DNA from: Fodinibius sp034521915 | Lineage (GTDB): Bacteria; Bacteroidota; Rhodothermia; Balneolales; Balneolaceae | Direction of reading: 5' to 3' | Assembly (NCBI RefSeq): GCF_034521915.1 | Contig: NZ_JAXHLU010000004.1 | Span: 1-64,000 of the forward strand | DNA length: 64,000 bases | In this document: in pieces, positions 34,755 to 43,662 of the stretch | Position numbering within the stretch: the first letter of the stretch is position 1 | Layout of the letters: every line of letters begins with the position of its first letter | The notes under the pieces: model-generated | What the model was told of the DNA's origin: nothing | The model's database searches: none | Seen by the model: the letters and a program-made list of their open reading frames with translations, nothing else | Translations under genes and position numbers: made by a program

Positions 34755-37592
34755 TTACTTACTCAGATAAAGACTTTTAAACTCGTACGGTTTCTTGAAA
34801 TGTTCGTCGTTGAAATCCTCCATAAAGTAGATGGTTTCTCCAGTGGATTTCATTTCGGGCCCCAGCTCTTTTTTAACTTCCGGAAATTTATCAAAGGGGA
34901 AGACCGGTTCTTTTATGGCCCAATTCTTAAGCTTAGAAGTTAAATCTTCTTTATCAAAGTCTTTGAGCTTTGCACCGAGCATTACCTTAACGGCAATTCG
35001 TGCCTCGGGACGTCCGGTTGCTTTTGCGAGGAACGGAATGGTCCGCGTTGACCGAGGATTAGCTTCAAGCACATACACATCGTCGCCTTTAACGGCATAC
35101 TGTACGTTCAGGAACCCTTTGATGTTCATGTTTGAGGCAATTTTTTCGTGATACTCCTTAATTTTTTCGATAGCGGTATCACTCAGTGAATAAGTCGGAA
35201 TGACCGCGGTAGAGTCACCTGAATGTACACCGGCTGGCTCGATATGCTGCATGATCCCTGCAATATGCATATCCTCTCCGTCATAAACGGCATCCACATC
35301 TACCTCAACCGCATTTTCCAAAAACTTATCAATGAGGAAGGCATTTTCGGGATGGGTTTCGAGGACGCGCTCGGTGTAAAATTCAAGCTCTTCCTGTTTT
35401 ACTGCGATGCGCATGCCCTGTCCGCCCAGTACATAACTTGGTCTGATAAGTACGGGATAACCGATGCGATCCGCGATTTTTAAGGCGCCCTCTACATCTT
35501 CGGCTGTACCGTACGAAGGGAAGGGGATATCGAGCTTTTTCAGGAATTTCGAAAATGATCCGCGGTCTTCTGCGAAGTTGATCATCTCGAAGTCAGTCCC
35601 GAAAATCTTGATACCTTCTTCTACAAACTTTTTCCCAAGTTTAAGCGCGGTTTGTCCGCCCACTTGTAGGATAACGCCCTCGGGCTGTTCGTGCTCGTAA
35701 ATATCCATTACACGCTCCCAGAAGACCGGCTCAAAGTAGAGCTTATCGGCGGTGTCGAAATCAGTAGAAACCGTCTCAGGGTTACAATTCACCATAATCG
35801 CTTCGTAGCCCATTTCCTGGGTAGCTTTAACAGCGTGCACGCAAGAGTAGTCAAACTCAATACCCTGACCGATGCGGTTGGGACCGCTTCCGAGGATCAT
35901 CACTTTCTTTTTGTCGGATGCTTCGCTCTCGTTTTCCCCTTCGTAAGCGGAGTAAAAGTAAGGCGTCTCAGCGGGGAATTCTGCGGCGCAGGTATCCACA
36001 ACTTTAAACGAAGGCTTCAAGTCGAATTCATTACGTTTTTTGCGTACCTCTTTTTCGGTCACTTCGCCATTACTCTGGCTCATCATCCAGGCAATTTGTT
36101 CATCCCCAAAGCCGGCTTGTTTGAGTTCAAAGAGATCTTCCTTTGTGATGGTATCGAGTGATTGTCCTTCGGTACGGTTTTCAAGGGAAACCATGTATCG
36201 AATTTGTTGCAGGAACCAAGGATCAACTTTGGTGATATCTGCAATTTCTTCAACCGAAGCCCCAAACTTAAAGGCGTTGCGGATGTTCAGCATGCGATCC
36301 CAGTATGGCTTTTTGAGTCGTTCGCGTACCTCCTTGCGATCAATCTCGTTGTAGCCGTCGGCGCCCAATCCGGATCGACCGATTTCGAGCGACTGATACG
36401 CTTTATTCAGCGCTTCGGGGAAATTTCGACCGATCGACATCACTTCGCCCACCGCTTTCATCTGCGTGGTGAGTTCCTCATCTACATTGGGAAACTTCTC
36501 AAAGTTGAAGCGCGGCGCTTTTACGATTACGTAATCGATGGATGGTTCAAAGCAGGCTGAAGTATTTCCGGTAATGGGATTGGGCAGTTCGTCGAGATTA
36601 TAGCCTACCGCCAGCTTCGTTGCAATTTTTGCGATGGGATATCCGGTTGCTTTGGACGCGAGAGCAGAAGACCGGCTCACGCGCGGATTAATTTCGATAG
36701 CTACATATCGGTCGCTGCCCGGCTCTACGGCAAACTGCACATTACATCCACCGGCAAAGGTACCAATCGAACGCATCATTTTGATGGCCGCATCGCGTAA
36801 CATTTGAAATTGCTTATCCGTGAGTGTTTGGGATGGAGCTACCGTCATTGAATCACCGGTATGCACGCCCATCGGATCGACATTTTCAACGGTACAAATA
36901 ATGACCACATTGTCATTGGGATCACGAAGTAACTCAAGTTCGAATTCTTTCCATCCGAAAATAGACTCTTCGATGAGTACACGGTGTACGGGACTCATTT
37001 CAAGTCCGCGCAATACTTTTTTCTCAAACTCATCTTCGGACCAGACGATACCTCCCCCGGCGCCGCCCATTGTGAATGAGGGACGAATGACGATGGGAAG
37101 TCCGCCTAACTCTTCAGCAATTTCTTTGGCCTCCAATACCGATTCGGCCGCTCGGCTTTTGCACTGCGGAATGTTAATTTCATCCATTAGGTCACGGAAC
37201 TGTTGGCGATCTTCGGTGATATCTACGGCATCAATATCTACACCTATGATTTTAATATCGCGCTCTGTCCAATAGTTCTCTTGCTGTAGATTTCGGGTCA
37301 AATTTAATCCCGTTTGTCCACCCATGGTAGGCAGTACCGCATCGGGTTCTTCGATTTCTACAATTTCTTTAATAGATTCCTCGGTAAGCGGCTTAAGGTA
37401 AACCTCATCGGCCATCATAGGGTCGGTCATGATCGTGGCCGGATTTGAGTTAATTAGGACTACTTCGTAGCCGTCTTCTCGAAGCGATTTACAAGCCTGA
37501 GATCCAGAATAATCAAATTCTGCTGCTTGACCAATTACGATTGGTCCTGATCCGATGATAAGAATTTTGTTGATGTCGTTGCGTCGTGGCAT
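34755..37592 (-). CDS. carB: Carbamoyl-phosphate synthase large subunit, lacking the MGS-like allosteric domain
   Basis: A 945-residue synthase subunit making carbamoyl phosphate for pyrimidine and arginine synthesis. Two ATP-grasp halves are visible: the first opens KILIIGSGPIVIGQAAEFDYSG, the second opens KVMILGSGPNRIGQGIEFDYS near residue 560. The repeated ATP-grasp signature (VIRPSFTMGGAGGG, LIRPSYVLGGQGM) is present in both. The protein ends shortly after GPEMKSTGE with a 30-residue tail. The C-terminal methylglyoxal-synthase-like domain of about 130 residues that binds UMP, IMP and ornithine in E. coli is absent. Length agrees with Bacteroidota CarB (about 940-950). The gene follows carA by 90 bases. 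Confidence 0.95.
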   Translation of the reverse strand: MPRRNDINKILIIGSGPIVIGQAAEFDYSGSQACKSLREDGYEVVLINSNPATIMTDPMMADEVYLKPLTEESIKEIVEIEEPDAVLPTMGGQTGLNLTRNLQQENYWTERDIKIIGVDIDAVDITEDRQQFRDLMDEINIPQCKSRAAESVLEAKEIAEELGGLPIVIRPSFTMGGAGGGIVWSEDEFEKKVLRGLEMSPVHRVLIEESIFGWKEFELELLRDPNDNVVIICTVENVDPMGVHTGDSMTVAPSQTLTDKQFQMLRDAAIKMMRSIGTFAGGCNVQFAVEPGSDRYVAIEINPRVSRSSALASKATGYPIAKIATKLAVGYNLDELPNPITGNTSACFEPSIDYVIVKAPRFNFEKFPNVDEELTTQMKAVGEVMSIGRNFPEALNKAYQSLEIGRSGLGADGYNEIDRKEVRERLKKPYWDRMLNIRNAFKFGASVEEIADITKVDPWFLQQIRYMVSLENRTEGQSLDTITKEDLFELKQAGFGDEQIAWMMSQSNGEVTEKEVRKKRNEFDLKPSFKVVDTCAAEFPAETPYFYSAYEGENESEASDKKKVMILGSGPNRIGQGIEFDYSCVHAVKATQEMGYEAIMVNCNPETVSTDFDTADKLYFEPVFWERVMDIYEHEQPEGVILQVGGQTALKLGKKFVEEGIKIFGTDFEMINFAEDRGSFSKFLKKLDIPFPSYGTAEDVEGALKIADRIGYPVLIRPSYVLGGQGMRIAVKQEELEFYTERVLETHPENAFLIDKFLENAVEVDVDAVYDGEDMHIAGIMQHIEPAGVHSGDSTAVIPTYSLSDTAIEKIKEYHEKIASNMNIKGFLNVQYAVKGDDVYVLEANPRSTRTIPFLAKATGRPEARIAVKVMLGAKLKDFDKEDLTSKLKNWAIKEPVFPFDKFPEVKKELGPEMKSTGETIYFMEDFNDEHFKKPYEFKSLYLSK

Positions 37593-37682
37593 TGGGTTAT
37601 TGGGTATCTGTTTTTCTAATTAAAAATTTTTAGACTTTCTGCCGAGACACGGCGCGCCGCGTCCATACTATTGGTATTTTTA

Positions 37683-38801
37683 TTAAACCAGCTTTCCTTT
37701 TCCTTCTTTGATCATATCCAGAAACTGGTCGAAGAGGTAGCGAGAATCGTGCGGACCGGGCGATGCTTCGGGGTGATATTGTACCGACATGCCCGGAAAG
37801 TTTTTAAACCGGAGTCCTTCAATAGTGCCGTCGTTCAGATTTTCATGGGTTACCTCTACTTTGGATTTATCCAGCGCTTCTTCATCTACGGCAAATCCAT
37901 GATTTTGCGTCGTGATTTCAACCAGGCCGGTTTCGAGGTTCTTCACCGGATGATTGGCTCCGCGGTGACCTACAAACATTTTGGTTGTTTGGATGCCTTC
38001 AGAGAGAGCCATAAGCTGATGTCCCAAACAAATGCCGAATATCGGTTTGCCGGTCTCTTTCGCATAATTTACGGCATCCAGCGCATATTTGGCCGTGGCA
38101 TCCGGGTCGCCGGGACCGTTGCTAAAAAAGAATCCGTCGGGATTCCACTGATCGAGTTCTTCTTTGAAGTCCCCCTTTGCTGGAAATACCCTAAGCGTGC
38201 ATCCCCGATCTACGAGATTATCAATGATACTTTGTTTGATACCGTAGTCGAAAGCGGCAACTTTAAAAGGACCATCGCTGTGAAACGTTTGCGGTTCCTT
38301 GCGCGTAACTTCAGTCGCCAGTTCAAGGCCAACCATGTCATCCCAGTTCTTGGCCTTTTCAACCAGCTTGTTCTCATCAAGTTCGGTAGATGAGATGACC
38401 GCATTCATTACTCCTTTGCTGCGGATGTGTCGCACCAGCTTTCGGGTATCAATACCGGTAATGCCAACTACTTCGTTGCGTTCCAGATATTCCTGCAGGT
38501 TACCGTCGGCTTGTGAATTGCTGTGCTCCCACGAAAAGGATCGTACAATCAATCCGGCAATCATCACCTTGCGGGCTTCATCGTCGCGGCTCATGGTGCC
38601 GTAGTTTCCGATATGTGGGTAGGTCATCATCATGAGCTGACCGTAGTAGCTGGGATCAGTAAAAATTTCCTGGTAGCCGACCATGCTGGTGTTAAAGCAG
38701 AGTTCACCGCCGGTAGTACCTTTTTTGCCGATGGCGTAGCCGTGTTCTACGGTGCCGTCGGATAGAGCAATGATAGCTTTATCTCTGGGATAGAGTGACA
38801 T
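37683..38801 (-). CDS. carA: Carbamoyl-phosphate synthase small subunit
   Basis: A 372-residue glutaminase subunit that supplies ammonia to CarB. The N-terminal CarA domain (KAIIALSDGTVEHGYAIG, GELCFNTSMVGYQEIFTDPSY) is followed by a class I amidotransferase. The nucleophile motif is FGICLGHQLMAL and the histidine-glutamate pair lies in QYHPEASPGP. It is transcribed with carB. A hairpin with a T-run ends about 42 bases before its start codon and leaves little room for a promoter, which suggests attenuation control of carAB. Confidence 0.96.
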   Translation of the reverse strand: MSLYPRDKAIIALSDGTVEHGYAIGKKGTTGGELCFNTSMVGYQEIFTDPSYYGQLMMMTYPHIGNYGTMSRDDEARKVMIAGLIVRSFSWEHSNSQADGNLQEYLERNEVVGITGIDTRKLVRHIRSKGVMNAVISSTELDENKLVEKAKNWDDMVGLELATEVTRKEPQTFHSDGPFKVAAFDYGIKQSIIDNLVDRGCTLRVFPAKGDFKEELDQWNPDGFFFSNGPGDPDATAKYALDAVNYAKETGKPIFGICLGHQLMALSEGIQTTKMFVGHRGANHPVKNLETGLVEITTQNHGFAVDEEALDKSKVEVTHENLNDGTIEGLRFKNFPGMSVQYHPEASPGPHDSRYLFDQFLDMIKEGKGKLV

Positions 38802-38842
38802 AGTGAGGGTGTATTGGTTTTGTGGAATTAAAGTTTAGACAT

Positions 38843-38951
38843 AAAAAAAATCCGACTAACAATAAGTCGGATTTTGAAAAAGGGAATGGAATGTGAGATT
38901 TCCGAATCGAAGTGCCGTTCGGAAATTTTCTATGGCAGTTGAGCCTGCCAT
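38843..38951 (-). promoter_or_regulatory. carAB leader with three hairpins; candidate transcription attenuator
   Basis: On the minus strand, reading towards carA: hairpin ATGGCAG/CTGCCAT (38932-38951), then ATTTCCGAA/TTCGGAAAT (38898-38926), then AAAATCCGACT/AGTCGGATTTT followed by seven or more T (38843-38875). The last is a textbook intrinsic terminator ending about 42 bases before the carA start codon. It could instead terminate the CPXCG gene upstream, but that gene ends 230 bases earlier. Confidence 0.5.
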
Positions 38952-39105
38952 CTACTTTAAATTTAGTAGATTGGTAGATCAAAAGAATTCTTTTAGAGCA
39001 TCAAGATTTCAAAATGTGTACGCTTTATTCAGCTCCAGCGCAAAACTGTGGAAAGATACAAATCCGAATATCTATTTTCAAAGGAAGATTTGAGATTAAT
39101 GTATC

Positions 39106-39315
39106 CTACTGAGATTTACGACTTTGGATAATAAAATTGTCGTTCCACTTATCATAAGAGATCGAAAGTTCATTCGGTCGGCCCCGAATACATCGGGGGC
39201 AATCCTCAATATATTTTTGCGTATTGCCTTGAGAAGGGTCTACGAAGGTGTGGCTTACCTCTCCGCAATATGCGCAGCGATATTTAGATCCTTGTGATTC
39301 TGCCTGATATTTCAT
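39106..39315 (-). CDS. CPXCG-type small cysteine-rich protein
   Basis: A 69-residue protein with two CxxC pairs, Cys14/Cys17 (RCAYCGE) and Cys39/Cys42 (EDCPRC), separated by VDPSQGNTQKYIE. This matches the small zinc-ribbon family named for its CPxCG motif, where the second pair follows a D-P-S...YIEDC segment. Zinc binding is expected; function is unknown. It lies upstream of carAB on the same strand, but a terminator-like hairpin separates them. Confidence 0.82.
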   Translation of the reverse strand: MKYQAESQGSKYRCAYCGEVSHTFVDPSQGNTQKYIEDCPRCIRGRPNELSISYDKWNDNFIIQSRKSQ

Positions 39316-39673
39316 GGCTTTGGTATCTGTGTTTTTTTGCTAAAAGAGAAATGGCAATAAATACGTTCCGTGGCTTTTTAATCCCACAGATGAATCTGTG
39401 GTCTATATTATTAGATTTAGATGAATAAAAGCTCACTTAAAGTGAGCTTAATTTATGTTTCCTGATGATTCATCATCAGGCTATGAAAGTGTTGTCTTAA
39501 TCTGACTATAAAGCTCCAGCATCGTAATGGGTAAGAAGCGTGACAACACAGAATATGGTTTAAGAGATAAAAAAGCACTGCTGTAGAGTAATGGTGCCAG
39601 AATTGGTTATTAAACTATAAATAAAGTAAAAGCAGGTCGTCTCAATACTTACTACTCAGTACTCATAACTATC
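39316..39673. other. Gene-free region with two short palindromes
   Basis: 358 bases without a gene. AAGCTCACTT/AAGTGAGCTT at 39429-39450 is a hairpin that could end the DDAH-like transcript. CCTGATGATTCATCATCAGG at 39461-39480 is a near-perfect palindrome. The rest is AT-rich and featureless to me. Confidence 0.55.
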
Positions 39674-40570
39674 TCACCACAACAACATCTTCATGCAAAA
39701 GACACTACCGCCGCTTTTTAGAAATTGGTAGGTACTGACTTCATGTACTGAAAATCCATGATCACGCAAATTCTTGTTTACATCGGTGCAGCCCTGCTGA
39801 ATAATTACGTTGCGCCCGTCGGGACAGGAGGCATTGCAGGCAAAAAGTTTTTCCGCCTCATACTTAGATGCATGGATGACTTTATCAAACATCTTGTTAA
39901 TCATCTCGAGTCCCTCTTCGGTGAAAGCATCGGGATAAATCAGGGCCGTATGTTCATCCAGCACACACAGACAGGTATCCAGATGATAGAATGATTCGTC
40001 AACGAGTTCGAGCGCCAGGATGGGTACGTCAAACGTATCAGAAATTGTTTCGTATGCCTCTAAGGATGACCGGTAGCCATATCCGCCCCAGAGTAATCGT
40101 TTGCCCGTATGCCAAATGGCGTCGCCACAACCTTCAAAGTCGTTAATCTTATCCTCATCCAGGTAATGAATTTTATAGCCGTTTTGGCGATACCACTGCT
40201 CAATATAGGGCACCTCATCTTTGCGCTCATCGGCGTGCATGATGCTCATAAAAACATGTGTGTTGCCATCTTCGTCGATATAGGGTAAGCTCTGGTTGGC
40301 ACAAAAAACCATATCGGGCAGTCCTTCCTGATCTTCAATAACGTTGATGTTCATCCCGATTTGATCAAAAAGCGAGCGTACGAGGTTCCATTCATTATTG
40401 GCTTCAATTTTATCAACCTTGCCCACCTGATCCGCCATATGGGGATTGATAACATAATCTACAGAATAATGTAGTGGCCGAACCATAAGCACCTCGGTAG
40501 GCAGGGGCATGGATGGACGGTCATCAACGGTAAAATCAATTTGATCTGCGGAGGTAATTACTTGCGCCAT
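39674..40570 (-). CDS. Arginine deiminase/DDAH-like amidinotransferase-fold hydrolase
   Basis: A 298-residue guanidino-group-modifying enzyme. The beta/alpha-propeller landmarks are present: FEGCGDAIW and GYGYRSS (substrate carboxylate and acid), YHLDTCL (catalytic histidine) and the C-terminal SGGSVFCMKM with nucleophile Cys292. Family members hydrolyse arginine, dimethylarginine or citrulline, or transfer amidino groups. The HLDT plus GG(S)xxC layout is closest to DDAH and CtlX-type proteins. No arginine pathway gene is adjacent except carAB 1.2 kb away, so the substrate is left open. Confidence 0.85.
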   Translation of the reverse strand: MAQVITSADQIDFTVDDRPSMPLPTEVLMVRPLHYSVDYVINPHMADQVGKVDKIEANNEWNLVRSLFDQIGMNINVIEDQEGLPDMVFCANQSLPYIDEDGNTHVFMSIMHADERKDEVPYIEQWYRQNGYKIHYLDEDKINDFEGCGDAIWHTGKRLLWGGYGYRSSLEAYETISDTFDVPILALELVDESFYHLDTCLCVLDEHTALIYPDAFTEEGLEMINKMFDKVIHASKYEAEKLFACNASCPDGRNVIIQQGCTDVNKNLRDHGFSVHEVSTYQFLKSGGSVFCMKMLLW

Positions 40571-40741
40571 AATTATTGAACTTTGTTACAGTATTTCAGA
40601 AAGGTTTGCCCATAAATCGGACTCCTAAAATAACCATTTGTATAAAAGAATAAACTTTAAACTCTTTTTTATCTCTCCCTATTATTGAATACGGGATTAG
40701 GGAAAGATTCGTTAGTTTAAAGCTTCAAATTAAAAGAAACA

Positions 40742-41668
40742 ATGAATATGCTGCTTGATCACGAATTACTGTCGCAATTGGCTCCGCTTGAGCTGCGTGC
40801 CCGAAAAATTGTGGAGGGTTTTATATCCGGGCTGCATAAAAGTCCGCACCACGGATTCAGCGTCGAATTTGCCGAGCACCGACCGTACAATCCCGGTGAT
40901 GAAATCAAGCATATCGACTGGAAGGTGTACGCCAAAACCGAGCGGCTTTATGTGAAAAAGTACGAGGAAGAGACGAACCTCCGCTGCTATGTCTTGTTGG
41001 ATACCAGCAGCTCGATGTTTTATAAATATTTTAGCCCTTGGAGCAAACTGCGGTATGCTATCCATTTTGGGTCGTCGCTCATGTATCTGATGAATCGCCA
41101 GCGCGATGCCTGTGGGTTGATTACCTTTGATGAAGGGATTAATAATTTTATTCCGGCAAAGTCGTCGTATTCGCACCTTCGAAGGTTATTTGCAGAGTTC
41201 GAAAACTTGCTTGAGCAGGAAAAGAATGCGGATAAAAATAAGCGTCAAACCGCAACGGCACAGGCTATGCACGAGGTGGCCGAACGTCTCAACCATCGAA
41301 GTTTGGTTGTTGTGCTTACCGATCTCTTTGAAAATGTAGATAAACATGATCAGCTGATTTCAGCTCTAAAGCACCTGCGTCACAGTAAACACGAGGTATT
41401 ACTTTTTAATGTCTTGGAAGAAAAAAGTGAACGGGAGCTGGATTTTCCCGACCGGCGGTTAGTGATGCAGGATATGGAGACAGGCTCACAGATGGAGGTG
41501 GTACCCTCGCAGATCCGCGAAGATTATCAGAAAAAAGTGGAGGAGCTGACTCACAAATTTAAAATGGCGTGCAGTGAGTTCCAGATCGATTTCGAACAGT
41601 TGGATACCCAAAGTGAGTTTGACTTGGCGTTACTGGCTTATCTAAATAAGCGTAAACGGTTGGGATGA
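40742..41668 (+). CDS. DUF58 domain protein (vWA-like)
   Basis: A 308-residue cytoplasmic protein. The DUF58 core reads GFSVEFAEHRPYNPGDEIKHIDWK, followed by a von Willebrand A-like fold opening LLDTSSSM (a metal-site DxSxS form). Such proteins usually accompany a MoxR AAA+ ATPase and batA-type genes; none is present here, so this is an orphan or its partners are elsewhere. Chaperone or complex-maturation roles are known for MoxR-linked members only. The start ATG at 40742 follows an AAGAAACA purine stretch. Confidence 0.87.
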   Translation: MNMLLDHELLSQLAPLELRARKIVEGFISGLHKSPHHGFSVEFAEHRPYNPGDEIKHIDWKVYAKTERLYVKKYEEETNLRCYVLLDTSSSMFYKYFSPWSKLRYAIHFGSSLMYLMNRQRDACGLITFDEGINNFIPAKSSYSHLRRLFAEFENLLEQEKNADKNKRQTATAQAMHEVAERLNHRSLVVVLTDLFENVDKHDQLISALKHLRHSKHEVLLFNVLEEKSERELDFPDRRLVMQDMETGSQMEVVPSQIREDYQKKVEELTHKFKMACSEFQIDFEQLDTQSEFDLALLAYLNKRKRLG

Positions 41669-41674
41669 TTGTTT

Positions 41675-42466
41675 TTAAGTCACTTCAGTATTGCGCAGCA
41701 TTTTATTTAAAAGCCGTGGGAAAAGTCGTTTTAAATACACGGCCCAAACCTCACGACCGCCTATATAAATTTCATCCTTCTCTTTCAGGATTTTTGGGAT
41801 GAGCTTTTCGGCAAATTCATCAGCCGGCATTCCGTTTTTTTGTCCTTTGCCCATTTTATTGTGCTTGCTGCCGTCACCTTCCAGTGCATTTTTAGTAATA
41901 TCCGTTTTGATGAATCCCGGACAAACCAGGGAGATCTTAATATTATCATCGTATAGTTCTTGCCGGAGACTGTCAAAATAGCCGTGTAAAGCATGTTTTG
42001 AGGCTGCATAGGTCGATCGCAGCTTTGTGCCAAATTTCCCCATTACGCTGCTGGTAACAACAATATGTCCTGCTTGGCGCTCGATCATTGACGGCAATAC
42101 TGCTTTTGTTAAGGCAACTGTGCCAAAGAAATTAATCTCCATGACTTTGCGTACAACCTCCAGCTGGGTATCAACAGCCTCCGATCGCTGACTGATGCCT
42201 CCATTATTAAAGAGGTAATCAATATGACCGTAGATGTTGAGTGCCTCTTTTGCTTTGGCTGGAAGCTGATCTGTTTCGGCAAGGTCAAGCGTAATGATGT
42301 GAACGTCGGCGGGATTTTTGCAATTATTTTTAACTTCCGCTAGGGCTTCTTCGCGTCGCGATGAGAGAATAAGTTTTGCGCCCCGGTTACTGAGTTCATA
42401 AGTAAGGGCTTCTCCAATCCCCGAGGAAGCGCCGGTAATCCATACAATCTTATCTTGAAATGACAT
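41675..42466 (-). CDS. Short-chain dehydrogenase/reductase
   Basis: A 263-residue NAD(P)-dependent SDR. The cofactor motif TGASSGIG starts at residue 11, NNGG at about 87-90, and the catalytic Ser140, Tyr153 and Lys157 (YAASK) are in place. Arginines after the second strand (SSRRE) favour NADP. The C-terminus (VYLKRLFPRLLNKMLR) is amphipathic and basic, like the DHRS7-type group. It converges on the DUF58 gene with a six-base gap. Substrate unknown. Confidence 0.9.
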   Translation of the reverse strand: MSFQDKIVWITGASSGIGEALTYELSNRGAKLILSSRREEALAEVKNNCKNPADVHIITLDLAETDQLPAKAKEALNIYGHIDYLFNNGGISQRSEAVDTQLEVVRKVMEINFFGTVALTKAVLPSMIERQAGHIVVTSSVMGKFGTKLRSTYAASKHALHGYFDSLRQELYDDNIKISLVCPGFIKTDITKNALEGDGSKHNKMGKGQKNGMPADEFAEKLIPKILKEKDEIYIGGREVWAVYLKRLFPRLLNKMLRNTEVT

Positions 42467-42657
42467 TTGGAAATACGATTTGTAGTACTATTCTGTTATT
42501 GTAGATTTTAAAATGTATAAACCGAAGTACTATGACAAAAATGATATGAGAAGATGCACTTATTCAGATACTCGGTAACATTTGCTATTTTATGGCAATC
42601 AACGATTTGTGAGTAAAAGCTGTTCTTGACTCATTATTATAAGTAAAAATAATTATT

Positions 42658-43359
42658 GTGAGACCAAAGCATAGCATATTATTAGTTGAAGATGAAGAGG
42701 AACCGGCAGAGATGCTGGCCAATTTCCTGGAGATGAATGATTATGAAGTACTCGTAGCCCATGAAGGTAATCGAGCGCTGGAGCTTATTGAGCAATACGC
42801 CGGGGAAATACATCTGGCAATTCTCGATATTATGGTTCCCAATGTAGACGGCAAGGAGATCTGCAAGCATATTCGCAGCCATCCCGTACTGAATGATATA
42901 CCCGTAATTTTTTTAACGGCCAAAGATGAAGAGCAGGATGAGATTGAGGGGCTGGAGCTTGGAGCCGATGATTACATTCCCAAACCGGCCAGCCTTCCGT
43001 TGGTAAAGGCGCATGTGGAATCGCTGCTGCGTCGTCAAAATCCCCAGAAAGCCAATTGGTTACAGTACGGTGATACTTATCTGGACACGGATGCCAAGGA
43101 GTTGTATGTGGAGGATGAGAAAATTGAACTGACGTCGACGGAGTACACGCTGATCGAACTCTTTTATCAAAATCCAAAACGTGTTTATACGCGGCAGGAA
43201 ATTTTAGAACACATCACAGAAGATGACCGATATGTCTTTGATCGCACGGTGGATGTACACGTAAAAAATTTGCGACTGAAGATGGGCGATGCCGGAGAAG
43301 TGATAAAAACTTATCGCGGTATCGGATACGGCCTAAACCGCGAAATTGTCAAAGTGTAG
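42658..43359 (+). CDS. Response regulator, OmpR/PhoB family
   Basis: A 233-residue two-domain regulator. In the receiver domain the acidic pair Glu11-Asp12, phospho-acceptor Asp57 (LDIMVPNVDG), Thr87 and Lys109 (YIPKP) are all present. The C-terminal winged helix (about 135-230) ends KTYRGIGYGLN. The start is GTG at 42658; ATG does not occur earlier in frame. Its presumed histidine kinase partner begins 303 bases downstream, with an inverted-repeat element between them. Confidence 0.93.
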   Translation: MRPKHSILLVEDEEEPAEMLANFLEMNDYEVLVAHEGNRALELIEQYAGEIHLAILDIMVPNVDGKEICKHIRSHPVLNDIPVIFLTAKDEEQDEIEGLELGADDYIPKPASLPLVKAHVESLLRRQNPQKANWLQYGDTYLDTDAKELYVEDEKIELTSTEYTLIELFYQNPKRVYTRQEILEHITEDDRYVFDRTVDVHVKNLRLKMGDAGEVIKTYRGIGYGLNREIVKV

Positions 43360-43662
43360 AAAGACACGTCTTTAAAGGATATGGTGAGTTATAACAGATA
43401 TAAGAGGCCTTTGCAAAACCTTACTGTCATTGCGCCTTGTCCCGCCTATGCGGGGAATGTAATGCGGCGATCTCCTTTTATTAACTTTGATTGGGAGATT
43501 GCCTGCCTATGCCGAAGCTTTTTTAAAATAGTTTCTCATATATATAGAAGGCTCCGCGCAGGCAGGCTTCTCAAGCTCGCAATGACAAGCTTAATTTTCT
43601 GGGTTTTGCAAAGACCTCTATAAATCAGTGGGCATCAGTACAACTAGCGTAACCTGTGTTTT
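43360..43662. repeat. 220-base inverted-repeat element inside the two-component operon
   Basis: Bases 43399-43622 are bounded by inverted ends, left GAGGCCTTTGCAAAACC and right GGGTTTTGCAAAGACCTC. Nested inside is a second inverted pair, GTCATTGCG.../CGCAATGAC, and a third with GCCTGC text. This is the familiar Bacteroidota-type non-coding palindrome. No gene is present. Confidence 0.75.

Noticed and set aside
38779..38982. 67-codon frame overlapping the carA start as a leader peptide
   Set aside because: It runs through the terminator hairpin and into carA out of frame, with no codon run typical of a leader peptide.
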